Under the pieces are notes generated by a model. That model ran no database searches, was not told the DNA's origin, and saw only the letters and a program-made list of their open reading frames with translations. From Xanthobacter dioxanivorans (GTDB lineage: Bacteria > Pseudomonadota > Alphaproteobacteria > Rhizobiales > Xanthobacteraceae): DNA of 64,000 nt. How positions within the stretch are numbered: position 1 is the stretch's first letter; each line of letters begins with the position of its first letter. The translations under genes and the position numbers were made by a program. Shown one piece after another: positions 18,088-28,174 of this stretch. The DNA is taken from positions 2,283,001 to 2,347,000 of the forward strand of contig NZ_CP063362.1 in assembly GCF_016807805.1 (NCBI RefSeq), in the 5' to 3' direction.

Positions 18088-18552
18088 TTAGGCCTTGACG
18101 ATGATCTCGATCTGCTCCGGCTTCACGCCGAGTGTGCGAGCAAGGGCTTCCTTGGCCTGAGGTATGGTCAGGGTGAGCGGGGACTCGGCAACGGACGCAG
18201 GCGTGGGAGCTTCGTCGTCGGCCTCACTCTCAGCCGTCTCATCCACATCGATAAGCTCATCAGTCGCGCCACTGGCCGCTCGCCCGAGGCTGATGGCGTT
18301 GTAATGCCACCTGAACCGGCTCTTGCTACCGCGGCGCCCGACCACAAATGTGCCGCAGCCCGCATCCTGCATCTGCCGGGCGCAATCGATCGCGACGGTG
18401 GTCGTCTCGCCCAGCAAATTGACCCAGCGCTCGATCGGGGTCTCTAGCGGGCTCCTCTTAAGGTCCGCCAGCCGATCGAAGATGGCCCGAGCCCATTCAT
18501 TTTGGCTGTAAAGCTGACGAACGGCCTTCAAGACGTCCTTATGACCCGCCAT
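18088..18552 (-). CDS. Hypothetical protein of the integrative element
   Basis: 154 residues from the ATG at 18,552 (GGGGG upstream); a GTG at 18,564 is possible. The first 85 residues are mixed alpha/beta (DVLKAVRQLYSQNEWARAIF; GTFVVGRRGSKSRFRWHYN). An acidic linker (ELIDVDETAESEADDEA) follows, and the end resembles a small helix-extension-helix (TIPQAKEALARTLGVKPEQI). I do not recognise a family. It is the gene nearest the integrase on the element side and shares its orientation. Confidence 0.7.
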   Translation of the reverse strand: MAGHKDVLKAVRQLYSQNEWARAIFDRLADLKRSPLETPIERWVNLLGETTTVAIDCARQMQDAGCGTFVVGRRGSKSRFRWHYNAISLGRAASGATDELIDVDETAESEADDEAPTPASVAESPLTLTIPQAKEALARTLGVKPEQIEIIVKA

Positions 18553-18748
18553 CTGATCCCCCACACGGCGACGCCCGCCGTCTATGCGCTCTTACATATC
18601 GCGTTTGGGGCATCTTATCAACTCTTACATCACTTTAAAGGCGCTAAAAGTTTATAAAAATGGGCAAACTATGGGACCTGCATCCGTCCAATATCATTTT
18701 CTATATATAAATCAATTGCTTACGTAATAGGCCCTTGAAGTTGCCAAT

Positions 18749-19951
18749 CTAAGCCCTCTGACCCTTCATCGCTCGGAATTCGTCCAGCAGGTCCGCCCAC
18801 ACCTGCAGGAGCACCACCCTTTCTGGCCAATAGGTCGCCCGGTTGTAGGCTCGGCGCACTTCATTGCTATCCAGATGGCCCAGCGCCGCCTCGATCACGT
18901 CGGGGGAGTGCCCCTTCTCGTTGAGGATCGAACTGGCCGCCGCCCGGAACCCGTGGGAGGTCATCTCGTCCTGGGTGAACCCCATGCGCCGCAGCGCCGA
19001 GTTCATGGCGTTCTCGCTGAGGAGCTTTTTGTTCGAGCGGATGGAGGGGAACACCAACTCGCTGCTGCCGGTCAGAGGCCGGATCTCATTCAGCACCGCA
19101 ACAGCCTGCCGGGACAGCGGCACCATGTGGGCGCGGCGCATCTTCATGCGCTCGGCGGGGATGCTCCACACCGCCTTCTCAAAATCGATCTCGCTCCACC
19201 GCGCGCCACGCACCTCCCCGGGACGGGCGAAGGTGAGCGCCGTGAAAAGAAGCGCGGATCGGACGGTAGGCCAGCCAGTATATTCGTCGACAGCGCGTAG
19301 CAGCCCGCCGAGCGCCTTGGGATCGGTGAGTGCCGATATATGACGGACCTGCGGACGCTCCAACGCGTCTCTCAGAGCGAAGGTTGGATCATTTTCGGCC
19401 CTCAAGGTCGCGATAGCGAATCGGAACACCGCCCCGATGGAGGATCTCAGCCGACGAGCGGTTTCCCGGCGACCGCTTCGCTCGATCTGCTGGAGGACGG
19501 ACAGAACTTCGAATGCTGAAATTTCACTGATGGGCCGGTGGCCAAGGCTCGGACCCGCCAAATCGGCAAGCAGCCATCGCTTTTTGGCCAGCGTGATCTC
19601 GGCGATCCCTCGGCCTCTAAGGCGCTCAATGAACTCTTCCGCGACAGCTGCGAACGTGTTGGCTGATGAAACGCTGGCAGCGACTTTTTCGAGCTTCCGG
19701 ACCGCAGAAGGATCCTCGCCACCCAGGAGCTGCTTCTTCGCTTCCTCCCGCTTCTGGCGCGCCTCGGCCAGCGACACGGTGGGATACGGTCCAAACGAGA
19801 GCTGCTTCGGCTTGCCCGCGAATCGATAGGCGAGGCGCCAGATCCGACTGCCGTTCGGGTTAACAAGAAGGTGCAGGCCACCGCCGTCAAATAGCTTGTA
19901 CGGCTTGTCTTTTGGCTTGGCGTTGCGCAACGCCAGATCCGTGAGAGGCAT
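18749..19951 (-). CDS. P4-type tyrosine site-specific integrase
   Basis: 400 residues from the ATG at 19,951 (MPLTDLALRNAKPKDKPYKL). The in-frame start at 19,996 would be translated out of four 8-bp repeats and is unlikely. It has an N-terminal DUF4102 arm-binding domain, a SAM-like core-binding domain (about 100-185) and a catalytic domain with Arg in ARPGEVRGARW, HGFRAAASS (H-x-x-R), LGHLDSNEVRRAY (His) and a final Tyr. The gene lies 165 bp from the 3' end of tRNA-Leu(CAG), the expected target of this integrase class. It drives integration and, with the AlpA-like protein, excision. Confidence 0.95.
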   Translation of the reverse strand: MPLTDLALRNAKPKDKPYKLFDGGGLHLLVNPNGSRIWRLAYRFAGKPKQLSFGPYPTVSLAEARQKREEAKKQLLGGEDPSAVRKLEKVAASVSSANTFAAVAEEFIERLRGRGIAEITLAKKRWLLADLAGPSLGHRPISEISAFEVLSVLQQIERSGRRETARRLRSSIGAVFRFAIATLRAENDPTFALRDALERPQVRHISALTDPKALGGLLRAVDEYTGWPTVRSALLFTALTFARPGEVRGARWSEIDFEKAVWSIPAERMKMRRAHMVPLSRQAVAVLNEIRPLTGSSELVFPSIRSNKKLLSENAMNSALRRMGFTQDEMTSHGFRAAASSILNEKGHSPDVIEAALGHLDSNEVRRAYNRATYWPERVVLLQVWADLLDEFRAMKGQRA

Positions 19952-19952
19952 A

Positions 19953-20002
19953 TGTAGGCATCTCGCTGTAGGCATGAAATCGATGCCTACAAGCATGCCT
20001 AC
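19953..20002. repeat. Four 8-bp repeats (two direct, two inverted) at the integrase start
   Basis: GTAGGCAT occurs at 19,954-19,961 and 19,968-19,975, and its reverse complement ATGCCTAC at 19,983-19,990 and 19,995-20,002. The array is immediately upstream of the integrase ATG. Such an arrangement fits arm-type integrase sites or an operator for autoregulation. Confidence 0.7.
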
Positions 20003-20115
20003 GCGTGCGCGAGATTCAACCGGACCACTGTGGACCCTGGCAGACCATCAAAGGGGGCTAACCACTTGATTTACCATCGCAATTGGACGTTAAAAGACGT
20101 CTCTGGATGGTAAAA

Positions 20116-20200
20116 TGGTGCCCAGGAGAGGACTCGAACCTCCACGGCTTTCACCACTGGTACCTGAAACCAGCGCGTCTACCAATTCCGCCACCTGGGC
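20116..20200 (-). tRNA. tRNA-Leu(CAG)
   Basis: 85 nt including encoded CCA. The acceptor stem is GCCCAGG / CCTGGGC, the anticodon arm reads CTGGT-TTCAGGT-ACCAG with anticodon CAG, there is a long variable arm, and the T arm carries GGTTCGAGTCC. The 3' end faces the integrase, making it the likely attB/attL site of the element. Confidence 0.97.
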
Positions 20201-20409
20201 CCCCACCGGCACTGGGCCGTCAGGAGCGCGAGACATAAGGGGGCGGCATGGGGCTTGTCAACAATGCCTGCCGTCCGCCCACGGAAAGTTTTCGTCGTCC
20301 CGCTGCGGAGCGGCGGTGAGGGCGGTCCATCCGCTTGCCGGCGTGGACGGACCGCCATCGAGCCGGCGAAGGCGCGCAGGGCGGCCCGCGCCGGTCGACC
20401 GGCCGCGCC

Positions 20410-21180
20410 TCAGTGCTGGAACTTCGCCGGCCGCTTCTCGATGAAGGCGGCCATGCCTTCCTTCTGGTCGGCGGTCCCGAACTGCGACTGGAATACCCGC
20501 CGCTCGAAGCGGATGCCTTCCGCCAGCGTCGTCTCGTAGGCGCGGTTCACGCTTTCCTTGGTCTGCATGGCCACCGGCAGGGACATGCCGGCGATGCCCT
20601 TGGCCACCTTCAGCGCCTCATCCAGCAAATCGGCGGCGGGCACGATGCGGGAGACGAGGCCCGAACGCTCGGCTTCCACCGCATCCATCAGGCGCCCGGT
20701 GAGGCACATCTCCATGGCCTTGGACTTGCCGACGAAGCGCGTGAGGCGCTGGGTGCCGCCGGAGCCGGGCATGACGCCGAGCTTGATCTCCGGCTGGCCG
20801 AACTTCGCCGTGTCGGCGGCGAGGATGAAGTCGCACATCATGGCGAGCTCGCAGCCGCCGCCCAGCGCAAAGCCCGCGACCGCCGCGATCACCGGCTTGC
20901 GCGTGCGCGACAGGCGCTCCCAGGAGGTGATGAAATCGTCGAGATAGGTTTGCGGATAGGTGAAGTTCTGCATCTCCTTGATGTCGGCGCCGGCGGCGAA
21001 CGCCTTCTCGGATCCGGTCAGCACCAGGCAGCCGATGGAGCGGTCCTGCTCGAGCTCGTCGAGGGCGGCGCCGAGGTCAGCGATGAGCTGCCGGTTCAGG
21101 GCGTTGAGCGCCTGGGGGCGGTTCAGCCGAATGAGGCCCACGCGCTCGAGCCGCTCCACCAGGATCGTTTCGTATGCCAT
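20410..21180 (-). CDS. Enoyl-CoA hydratase
   Basis: 256 residues from the ATG at 21,180, which has GAGGAGGA upstream; the extension to 21,210 is not supported. It is a crotonase-fold protein with the oxyanion-hole segment [10 protein letters not shown], the active-site strand [16 protein letters not shown] and [20 protein letters not shown], carrying both catalytic Glu positions of true hydratases. It hydrates trans-2-enoyl-CoA to 3-hydroxyacyl-CoA in fatty acid beta-oxidation in the cytosol. It follows mutM on the same strand with a 114-bp gap, an arrangement common in Hyphomicrobiales. Confidence 0.93.
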   Translation of the reverse strand: MAYETILVERLERVGLIRLNRPQALNALNRQLIADLGAALDELEQDRSIGCLVLTGSEKAFAAGADIKEMQNFTYPQTYLDDFITSWERLSRTRKPVIAAVAGFALGGGCELAMMCDFILAADTAKFGQPEIKLGVMPGSGGTQRLTRFVGKSKAMEMCLTGRLMDAVEAERSGLVSRIVPAADLLDEALKVAKGIAGMSLPVAMQTKESVNRAYETTLAEGIRFERRVFQSQFGTADQKEGMAAFIEKRPAKFQH

Positions 21181-21294
21181 CCCAATCCTCCTCTTTGCCC
21201 GGCGTGACACCGGGGATATTTCCGCCGGTGCTCTAGCGCGTTTCAGGGCCGGAAGCGAAGAGGGAAGGCCGCACAGCCGGCGTGCGGCCGTGCC

Positions 21295-22176
21295 CTACCT
21301 CTGGCAGACGGGACAGAAGAAGGTGGAGCGTCCGCTCTGCGTGATGCGCTGGACCACGCCCTTGCAGCGCAGGGTCTGGCAGGGCTGGCCCTCGCGGCCG
21401 TAGACGCGGAAGGTGTGCTGGAAGTAGCCGAGCTCGCCGTTCACCTGCCGGTGGTCGCGCAGGGAGGAGCCACCGGCCTGGATCGCCTCGCGCAGCACGT
21501 CGCGGATGGCCACCACCAGCCGCTCCGCCCGCTGGGTCGGCAGGCCCTCGTGCGTGGCGATGGTGTTGGCGAGGCGGCGGGGCGAGAGGCGGGCGCGGTA
21601 GAGCGCCTCGCACACATAGATGTTGCCCAGCCCGGCCACGAGCTTCTGGTCGAGGAGCGCGGACTTGAGGGGTGTGTGGCGGCGGGCGCAGGCGCGGGCC
21701 AGATATTCGGCGTTGAATCCGTTGCCGAGCGGCTCCGGCCCGAGGCTGGCCAGGAGCGGATGCGAATCGAGCCGGTCGTAGGGCACGATGAGGATGGCGC
21801 CGAAGCGGCGCGGATCGTTGAAGGTCACGGTGGCACCGCCGGCGAGGTGCAGCACCACGTGGTCGTGCGGCCCGCTTTGCCCGCGCGGATGGTGGAACAG
21901 GCCCGGCCGGCCCTTCACCCTGGCGCCTTCGACGCGGATGGAGCCGGACATGCCGAGGTGCAGGATCATCACCTCGCCGCCGCTCAGGTCGGCGAGCAGA
22001 TACTTGGCGCGCCGGCCCACCGCCTCGATGCGGCGACCGGCGAGCCGCTCCGAGAAGTTTTCCGGCAGGGGCCAGCGCAGGTCCGGCCGGCGGGCCTCGG
22101 CGCTCTCGATCACGGCGCCTTGCAGGACGGGCAGGAGACCGCGGCGGACGGTCTCCACCTCGGGCAATTCGGGCAT
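21295..22176 (-). CDS. mutM: Formamidopyrimidine-DNA glycosylase
   Basis: 293 residues. It begins [14 protein letters not shown] with the catalytic N-terminal Pro2 and Glu3. Lys58-type and Arg contacts follow ([10 protein letters not shown]), then a helix-two-turn-helix region ([20 protein letters not shown]) and a C-terminal zinc finger (CQTLRCKG ... FFCPVCQR). The enzyme removes oxidised purines such as 8-oxoguanine and cleaves the strand by beta/delta elimination. Length and all motifs are normal for the family. Confidence 0.97.
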   Translation of the reverse strand: MPELPEVETVRRGLLPVLQGAVIESAEARRPDLRWPLPENFSERLAGRRIEAVGRRAKYLLADLSGGEVMILHLGMSGSIRVEGARVKGRPGLFHHPRGQSGPHDHVVLHLAGGATVTFNDPRRFGAILIVPYDRLDSHPLLASLGPEPLGNGFNAEYLARACARRHTPLKSALLDQKLVAGLGNIYVCEALYRARLSPRRLANTIATHEGLPTQRAERLVVAIRDVLREAIQAGGSSLRDHRQVNGELGYFQHTFRVYGREGQPCQTLRCKGVVQRITQSGRSTFFCPVCQR

Positions 22177-22285
22177 TTCTTCCTTAACACGGGTGGGCGG
22201 GCCGCAACCGGCGCGCGAGTCGTCTCAGCCTTGTAGGATCGGGCCGGCGCGGCGCGCATGCAAGACGAAAGGCGCATTTGTCCCC

Positions 22286-23449
22286 TCAATCGGCGGGGCG
22301 CGGCTCGGAGCCGGGCCGGTCCGGCGGGGTGTCGAAGTCCAGCGCCTCCAGCCGCAGGCCGCGCCGGGCGATCTTGTCCGACGAGATGAGCACCCGGCCC
22401 ACGTCGTCGCTCACCTGGGAAAAATGCTTGGACAGGTCGCCGACGCGCTCGCGCAGGCGGGTGACGTCGTCCACCAGGGCGGCCACCTCGGCGCGCACCC
22501 GGTCGGCCTGCTCGCGCATGCGGGCATCCTTGGCGATGGCCTGCACCACCTGCACCGCCAGCATGAGCAGGGCCGGGGATACCAGCACCACCCGCAGCCG
22601 GTAGGCCTCCTGCACCACCGCGTCGAACCGCTCGGCGATCTCGGCATAGACGGATTCGGAGGGCACGAAGATGAGCGCCACGTCCTGGGTCTCCCCCGGC
22701 AGCAGGTAGCGCTCGGCCACGTCGTAGACGTGCTTCAGCAGGTCGGTCCGCATCCTCTGGCCCGCGGCCTTGCGAGCCTCGGCGGTGGGCGCCTCGCGGA
22801 AGGCGGTGACGGCCTCCAGCGGAAACTTGGAATCGATGAGCAGCGGGCGCGGGTCGCCGGGCAGGAAGATGGCGCAGTCCGGCCGTCGCCCGTTGGAGAG
22901 GGTGTGCTGGAAGGCGAAGCTGCCGCGCGGCAGGCCGTCCGCCACGATGGCCTCCATGCGGGCCTGGCCGAAGGCGCCGCGGGCCTGCTTGTTGGCCAGG
23001 GTCTCGCGCAGCGCGATCACCTGCGAAGACAGGTCGCCGAGGCTCTTTTCCGCCGCCTCCATCACCACCAGGCGCTCGGCGAGGCGGGTGAGGCTTTCGT
23101 GGGTGGCGCGGGCGGCGGTGGTCAGGGTCTCGCCGAGCCGGTGGGAGGTGGCGTCGAGGCGCTCGGACACCGCGCGGGCGAGCTCGCTCTGGCGCTGGGC
23201 CAGGAGCTCGGTCATGCCCTGCACCCGCCCGGACATCTCCGACTGGGCGCGCACCAGCTCCCGCAGGCGCCGGTCGAGCTCCTCGGCCCTGAGGGCTTCG
23301 GCCGCTGCCGTTTCGCTGCGCGCCCGGGACCGGCGCAGAACCGCAGCGAGGCCGAGGAAGAGGCAAAAGGCCAGTCCCCCCGCCGCGACGGCTGCCGCTT
23401 CGGCCAAGGTGACGGCGTGACCCGCCAGGCTGAAGAGCACCACCGGCAT
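22286..23449 (-). CDS. rmuC: DNA recombination protein RmuC homologue
   Basis: About 387 residues from the ATG at 23,449. It has one N-terminal membrane segment (VAAGGLAFCLFLGLAAVL), a long coiled-coil region with many Arg/Glu heptads (about 45-150), and a C-terminal RmuC endonuclease-like domain (RPDCAIFLPGDPRPLLIDSK, then VALIFVPSESVYAEI). RmuC proteins are linked to limiting inverted-repeat recombination. The gene is divergent from def, with 80 bp between the starts. Confidence 0.93.
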   Translation of the reverse strand: MPVVLFSLAGHAVTLAEAAAVAAGGLAFCLFLGLAAVLRRSRARSETAAAEALRAEELDRRLRELVRAQSEMSGRVQGMTELLAQRQSELARAVSERLDATSHRLGETLTTAARATHESLTRLAERLVVMEAAEKSLGDLSSQVIALRETLANKQARGAFGQARMEAIVADGLPRGSFAFQHTLSNGRRPDCAIFLPGDPRPLLIDSKFPLEAVTAFREAPTAEARKAAGQRMRTDLLKHVYDVAERYLLPGETQDVALIFVPSESVYAEIAERFDAVVQEAYRLRVVLVSPALLMLAVQVVQAIAKDARMREQADRVRAEVAALVDDVTRLRERVGDLSKHFSQVSDDVGRVLISSDKIARRGLRLEALDFDTPPDRPGSEPRPAD

Positions 23450-23529
23450 GGCTTCTTCTATCGTGATTCTTGGCTTGAACAAACAGCGAACATGTTGACC
23501 GGACGCTCAGCTTCGCTTATCTCGCAGAA

Positions 23530-24048
23530 ATGGCGACGCGACCCATCCTCATCCTCCCCGAACCCAAGCTGCGGGCGCATTCCGCGCCGGTCGAGACCAT
23601 CGACGGAGAGATCCGCAAGCTGGTGGCGGACATGTTCGACACCATGTACGACGCGCCCGGCATCGGGCTGGCGGCGATCCAGGTGGGCGTCGACAAGCGG
23701 GTGGTCACCATCGACGTGGCGCGCGACGGCGCGGACAAGAAGCCGGTGGCGCTGATCAATCCCGAGATCATCGCCGCGTCCGAGGAGACCTCCATCTACA
23801 GCGAGGGCTGCCTCTCCATCCCCGAATATTACGAGGAGGTGGAGCGCCCGGCGCGCGTTGCGGTGCGGTTCCTGGACCTGGAGGGCAAGGTGCGGGAGGT
23901 GGAGGCGGACGGGCTCTTCGCCACCTGCGTCCAGCATGAGATCGACCACCTGAACGGTGTCCTCTTCATCGACCACATCTCCAAGCTGAAGCGGGACCGG
24001 GTGATCAAGAAGTTCACCAAGCAGGCGAAGCACAAGGCCGAGGCCTGA
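23530..24048 (+). CDS. def: Peptide deformylase
   Basis: 172 residues with all three deformylase motifs: [17 protein letters not shown] and QHEIDHLNG. The Cys and two His bind the catalytic metal and the Glu acts as the base. It removes the formyl group from nascent proteins and is followed 34 bp later by fmt, which adds formyl to the initiator tRNA, so the two opposing steps are in one operon. Length is normal. Confidence 0.97.
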   Translation: MATRPILILPEPKLRAHSAPVETIDGEIRKLVADMFDTMYDAPGIGLAAIQVGVDKRVVTIDVARDGADKKPVALINPEIIAASEETSIYSEGCLSIPEYYEEVERPARVAVRFLDLEGKVREVEADGLFATCVQHEIDHLNGVLFIDHISKLKRDRVIKKFTKQAKHKAEA

Positions 24049-24082
24049 GGGCCGAAACCGGCTCCTTCAACCGGATATCCGA

Positions 24083-25006
24083 ATGCGCATCGTCTTCATG
24101 GGGACGCCGGACTTCGCCGTTCCGACCCTGTCCGAGATCGTCGGGCGCGGGCATGACGTGGCGGCGGTCTATACGCGCGCCCCGGCGCCGGCCGGTCGGC
24201 GCGGGCTCGACCTCACCCCCTCGCCCGTCCACCAGGTGGCCGAGCGCTTCGGCCTCAAGGTTCTGACCCCCAGGAGCCTGCGCGGCGAGGAGGCGGCGGC
24301 GGAGTTTCGCGGCCACGGCGCCGACGTGGCGGTGGTGGTGGCCTACGGCCTCATCCTGCCGCCGGCGATCCTTCAGGTCCCGGCCCTCGGCTGCCTCAAC
24401 CTGCACGGCTCGCTGCTGCCGCGCTGGCGCGGCGCCGCGCCCATCCAGCGCGCCATCATGGCCGGCGACCGCGAGACGGGTGTCGCGGTGATGCAGATGG
24501 AGGCCGGCCTCGACACGGGCCCGGTGGGCCTGGTGGAGCGCATCCCCATCGGGCCGGACATGACGGCGGGCGACCTGCACGACCGCATGATGGTGCTCGG
24601 CGCCGACCTCATGGCGCGGGCGCTGGCGGCGCTGGAGCGCGGCGGCCTCGGCTTCACGCCGCAGCCGGAGGAGGGGGTCGTCTACGCGGCCAAGATCGAG
24701 AAGGGCGAGACCCGCATCGACTGGTCGCAGCCCGCCTCGGCGGTGCACGACCGCATCCGCGGCCTGTCGCCCTTCCCCGGGGCATGGTTCCCGCTGGGGC
24801 CGGACGAGGCGCGGGTCAAGGTGCTGCGCTCCACCCGCGCCGAGGGCACCGGGGCGCCGGGCGAGGCGCTGGACGACCGCCTCACCATCGCCTGCGGCAG
24901 CGGCGCCGTCCGGCTTCTGGAATTGCAGAAGGCCGGCAAGCAGCCCATGGGGGCGGATGCCTTCCTCCGGGGCAACAGCGTGCCGTCCGGCACGCGGCTT
25001 CCTTGA
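24083..25006 (+). CDS. fmt: Methionyl-tRNA formyltransferase
   Basis: 307 residues. N-terminal formyltransferase domain: [16 protein letters not shown], then [20 protein letters not shown] with the catalytic Asn-x-His, and the downstream Asp in METGLDTGPV-like context. The C-terminal OB-like domain holds [11 protein letters not shown]. It transfers formyl from 10-formyl-THF to Met-tRNAfMet. It lies between def and truA on the plus strand. Confidence 0.97.
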   Translation: MRIVFMGTPDFAVPTLSEIVGRGHDVAAVYTRAPAPAGRRGLDLTPSPVHQVAERFGLKVLTPRSLRGEEAAAEFRGHGADVAVVVAYGLILPPAILQVPALGCLNLHGSLLPRWRGAAPIQRAIMAGDRETGVAVMQMEAGLDTGPVGLVERIPIGPDMTAGDLHDRMMVLGADLMARALAALERGGLGFTPQPEEGVVYAAKIEKGETRIDWSQPASAVHDRIRGLSPFPGAWFPLGPDEARVKVLRSTRAEGTGAPGEALDDRLTIACGSGAVRLLELQKAGKQPMGADAFLRGNSVPSGTRLP

Positions 25007-25038
25007 CGGGAGGCGCGTCGCGCGCCCTGTTGCCTCCC

Positions 25039-25776
25039 ATGCCTCGCTACAAGCTCACCATCGAATATGACGGCACGCCCTTCGCCGGGTGGCAGACGCA
25101 GGCCGACCAGGACACCGTGCAGGGCGTGCTGGCCGCGGCATTCCGCCGCTTCTGCGGCGAGGACGTGCACGTCGCCGGCGCTGGGCGCACGGATGCGGGG
25201 GTACATGCCACCGGGCAGGTGGCCCATGTGGATCTCTCCCGGTCCTGGCGCTCCGACACCGTGCGCGACGCCATGACCGCCCAGCTGCGCCCCCATCCGG
25301 TCGCCGTGCTGGCGGCGGAGGAGGTGCCAGCCAGCTTCGACGCCCGCTTCTCCGCTACCCGGCGGCACTATCTCTATCGCATCGTCAATCGCCGGCCGGA
25401 CCTCGCTCTCGACCGCGACCGGGCCTGGCGCATCCCGCAGGCGCTTGATGCGCAGGCCATGCATGTCGCGGCCCAGCGCCTGCTGGGGCGGCACGATTTC
25501 TCCACCTTCCGGGCGGCGGAATGCCAGGCGGCATCGCCGGTGAAGACCCTGGACCAGCTCGACGTCTCCCGCGACGGCGATCAGATCCGCATCGTCACCT
25601 CCGCCCGCTCGTTCCTGCACCATCAGGTGCGTTCCATGGTGGGCTCGCTGATGCGGGTGGGGGAGGGGCGCTGGAGCGCCGACGACCTGGAGGCGGCGCT
25701 GAAGGCCGCCGACCGTTCCCGCTGCGGTCCCATGGCGCCGGCCGCGGGGCTGTACCTTGCCGCCGTCAGCTACTGA
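25039..25776 (+). CDS. truA: tRNA pseudouridine38-40 synthase
   Basis: 245 residues from the ATG at 25,039; the long upstream in-frame extension overlaps fmt and is not coding. [19 protein letters not shown] is the normal start, [14 protein letters not shown] carries the catalytic Asp, and the C-terminal [19 protein letters not shown] is the second family signature. It modifies uridines 38-40 in the anticodon arm. It is the third gene of def-fmt-truA, 32 bp after fmt. Confidence 0.97.
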   Translation: MPRYKLTIEYDGTPFAGWQTQADQDTVQGVLAAAFRRFCGEDVHVAGAGRTDAGVHATGQVAHVDLSRSWRSDTVRDAMTAQLRPHPVAVLAAEEVPASFDARFSATRRHYLYRIVNRRPDLALDRDRAWRIPQALDAQAMHVAAQRLLGRHDFSTFRAAECQAASPVKTLDQLDVSRDGDQIRIVTSARSFLHHQVRSMVGSLMRVGEGRWSADDLEAALKAADRSRCGPMAPAAGLYLAAVSY

Positions 25777-25961
25777 CCGAGGCGCGGCATCCGGGCGCCG
25801 TTTCGAAAGATCGTCCAGGTCCGGCCGGGAACACGCCGACCGCGCCGGACGCGCGGAATCAATGAATTGTAATCACATATGAAATCGGACGCGGGAACGC
25901 TCGGCCTCCGGCGGCATTCTCCCCTTGAGAGCTTCCGGCGCGTGCGAGCAAGGGTTGTCAG

Positions 25962-26321
25962 GTGATGTTCGGTTTCGATTTCCACGGCCAGAAGGCCAGT
26001 CAGCAGCGTATCTCCCCGGCCACGGCCCATGTGGTGGCGCGCGTGGTGCCGGCGGCGCCGTGTGGCTGGCTGTTCTTCGATGGCGGTGAGACGACCATGG
26101 AGACCGAGGACGGCGTCGCGCTCATCCTGCCGGGAGGGGCGTTCTTTCCCCACGAGGCGCGGCGCTTCGCCAGCGAGGCGGTGGCGCGGGCGGAGGCGGA
26201 GCGGCTGAACGATGCCAGCCCCTGCGCCGACCGGCCATGGCAGGCCAAGCCGGCATCCGGATTCCAGATGCCGCGCCGCACCGAGGACATCCTGCAGCAG
26301 CTGCGCGTACTCGGCCATTAG
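25962..26321 (+). CDS. Small conserved hypothetical protein
   Basis: 119 residues from GTG at 25,962 or ATG at 25,965, with AAGGG upstream. It is soluble, without signal peptide or membrane helix. The first half is beta-rich (CGWLFFDGGETTMETEDGV; ALILPGGAFFPHEARRFA); the second has a helix AVARAEAERLND and ends QMPRRTEDILQQLRVLGH. I do not recognise the family. It is isolated, with an AT-rich promoter-like stretch before it and a hairpin at 26,358-26,396 after it. Confidence 0.65.
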   Translation: MMFGFDFHGQKASQQRISPATAHVVARVVPAAPCGWLFFDGGETTMETEDGVALILPGGAFFPHEARRFASEAVARAEAERLNDASPCADRPWQAKPASGFQMPRRTEDILQQLRVLGH

Positions 26322-26357
26322 GAGCGATCGACATTCAGTTGCGGCGTATTTCTTCGG

Positions 26358-26396
26358 CCACCGTCATGGCCGGGGCAAGCCCGGCCATGACGGTGG
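26358..26396. repeat. Palindromic hairpin between convergent genes
   Basis: 17-bp perfect arms, CCACCGTCATGGCCGGG and CCCGGCCATGACGGTGG, enclose five bases. It belongs to the GTCATGGCCGGG-type palindromes common in alphaproteobacterial intergenic DNA. It can act as a bidirectional terminator between the gene ending at 26,321 and the convergent dehydrogenase. Confidence 0.8.
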
Positions 26397-26485
26397 TGAG
26401 GGGAGGGCGCCGGTCGATCTGAATGTCGATCCGCCCTGGGGCGCCCGCCCGGGGCTGATCCCCGGGCGGATCGCTTTCGCGTGCG

Positions 26486-27919
26486 TCAGACGCCGGCCTG
26501 GGACACGAACTTCGGGTTGAGATAGGCCTGGATCGCCTCGGATCCGCCCTCGGAGCCGTAGCCCGAATCCCTCACGCCGCCGAACGGAACCTCCGGCAGG
26601 GCCAGGCCCAGGTGGTTGATGGTCATCATGCCCGCCTGGATTTCCGACGCCACCGCGTTCGCCGTCTTGGCCGAGCGCGTATAGGCGTAGGAGGCGAGGC
26701 CGTAGGGCAGGCGGTTCGCTTCGGTGATGGCCTCGTCGAAGTCGGAGAAGGGCAGCATCATGGCCAGCGGGCCGAACGGCTCCTCGTTCATCATCCGCAT
26801 CTCGCGGGTGACGCCGGTGACCACGGTGGGCTCGAAGAAATAGCCCTTGTTACCGATGCGGGCGCCGCCGGTCGCCACGTCCGCTCCTTTCTGCCGGGCG
26901 TCGGCGATGAGCGCCTCCATGGCCGGGATGCGGCGCTCGTTGGCGAGCGGGCCCATGGTGGTGCCCTGGTCGAGGCCGTTGCCCACCTTCACCGCCTTGG
27001 CGACGGTGACGAAGGCGTCGACGAACTCCTCATACACCTTCTCCTGCACCAGATAGCGCGTGGGCGAGACGCACACCTGGCCGGCGTTGCGGAACTTGGC
27101 GGTCGCGATCTGCCGGGCCGCCGCCGTCACGTCGGCATCGTCGAAGACGATCACCGGCGAGTGGCCGCCGAGCTCCATGGTGACGCGCTTCATGTGCGCG
27201 CCGGCCAGCGCCGCCAGCTGCTTGCCCACCGGGGTGGAGCCGGTGAAGGTGATCTTGCGGATGACCGGGTGGGCGATGAGATATGCGCTGATCTCCGCCG
27301 GAACGCCGTAGACGAGGGCGATGACGCCCTTGGGCACGCCGGCATCCACGAAGGCGCGGATCAGCTCGGCCGGGGAGGCGGGGGTTTCCTCCGGCGCCTT
27401 GACGATGATGGAGCAGCCCGCCGCCAGCGCGGCGGAGAGCTTGCGCACCACCTGGTTGATGGGGAAGTTCCAGGGGGTGAACGCCGCCACCGGTCCCACC
27501 GGCTCCTGCACCACCAGCTGGTACACGCCCTGCGCGCGGGCGGGGATTACCCGGCCATAGGCGCGGCGCGCTTCCTCGGCGAACCAGTCGATGACGTCGG
27601 CCGCCGCCAGCGTCTCCATGCGCGCCTCGGCGAGCGGCTTGCCCTGCTCCAGCGTCATCAGGCGGGCGATGGAATCGGCGCGTTCGCGCAGGAGGTCGGC
27701 GGCCTTGCGCATGAGCTTGGAGCGGTCGAAGGCGGAGACCTTGCGCCACACCTCGAAGCCGCGCTGGGAGGCGGCGAGCGCTTCGTCCAGGTCAGCGACG
27801 CAGGCATGGGCGACGGAGCCGATCTCCTCCTCGGTGGCCGGGTTGAGGACCGGAATGCGGCGCCCGCCCTCGGCGTCGCGCCAGACGCCGTCGATGTGAA
27901 GCTGGACGTTGGGATACAT
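26486..27919 (-). CDS. NAD(P)-dependent succinate-semialdehyde-type aldehyde dehydrogenase
   Basis: 477 residues. ALDH signatures are [18 protein letters not shown] with catalytic Glu, [13 protein letters not shown] with catalytic Cys, the nucleotide-binding [11 protein letters not shown] and [12 protein letters not shown]. The family profile is that of GabD-like enzymes oxidising succinate semialdehyde or related aldehydes; the substrate cannot be set from sequence. It stands alone on the minus strand, convergent to a small unknown gene. Confidence 0.9.
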   Translation of the reverse strand: MYPNVQLHIDGVWRDAEGGRRIPVLNPATEEEIGSVAHACVADLDEALAASQRGFEVWRKVSAFDRSKLMRKAADLLRERADSIARLMTLEQGKPLAEARMETLAAADVIDWFAEEARRAYGRVIPARAQGVYQLVVQEPVGPVAAFTPWNFPINQVVRKLSAALAAGCSIIVKAPEETPASPAELIRAFVDAGVPKGVIALVYGVPAEISAYLIAHPVIRKITFTGSTPVGKQLAALAGAHMKRVTMELGGHSPVIVFDDADVTAAARQIATAKFRNAGQVCVSPTRYLVQEKVYEEFVDAFVTVAKAVKVGNGLDQGTTMGPLANERRIPAMEALIADARQKGADVATGGARIGNKGYFFEPTVVTGVTREMRMMNEEPFGPLAMMLPFSDFDEAITEANRLPYGLASYAYTRSAKTANAVASEIQAGMMTINHLGLALPEVPFGGVRDSGYGSEGGSEAIQAYLNPKFVSQAGV

Positions 27920-28072
27920 GATGTCTCCTTGGGCAGGGCTGGCAGGGCAACGATGGCAAAGCCGGCCGGCGCGGATGTCGCCGCGGGGGACGCAGCGGCC
28001 TTGCGTCAGGGGCCCCTCGCCGTGGCGGGAGGGGTGGGGCTGAAGCGGGTAAAATCCGTCCGTGGCTCTGCG

Positions 28073-28117
28073 GTGGGTGGCTCTCAGGTGGGTGGCTCTG
28101 AGGTGGGTGGCTCTGAG
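28073..28117. repeat. 15-bp tandem repeat, three copies
   Basis: GTGGGTGGCTCTCAG is followed by two copies of GTGGGTGGCTCTGAG. Partial units lie on both sides (28,061-28,072 and 28,118-28,123). It lies upstream of the aldehyde dehydrogenase start and may vary in copy number. Confidence 0.85.
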
Positions 28118-28174
28118 GTGGGGAGCGACCGCGCCGGGGCCGGCGGGCGCGACGCGCGCATTCTAGAGCGCGAT

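Larger units (their letters stand above)
13107..20130. mobile_element. Putative integrative element at tRNA-Leu(CAG); distal end not found
   Basis: A P4-type tyrosine integrase (18,749-19,951) sits directly at the 3' end of a tRNA-Leu gene. It is followed in the same orientation by two unknown genes, an AlpA-type regulator, a Cys-rich Rep-like protein, a DUF927 ATPase and a possible HUH protein. This is the usual layout of small integrative or satellite elements. The proximal attachment site should be within the tRNA 3' end (20,116 onward). I saw no second copy of that tRNA end down to position 1, so the element may extend beyond the window. The toxin-secretion operon at 1-11,925 may then be part of its cargo. 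The left limit given is only the last element-like gene. Confidence 0.6.

Noticed and set aside
19952..19996. Upstream start for the integrase at 19,996
   Set aside because: The added 15 residues are translated from the GTAGGCAT repeat array and do not belong to the family N-terminus, which begins at MPLTD.
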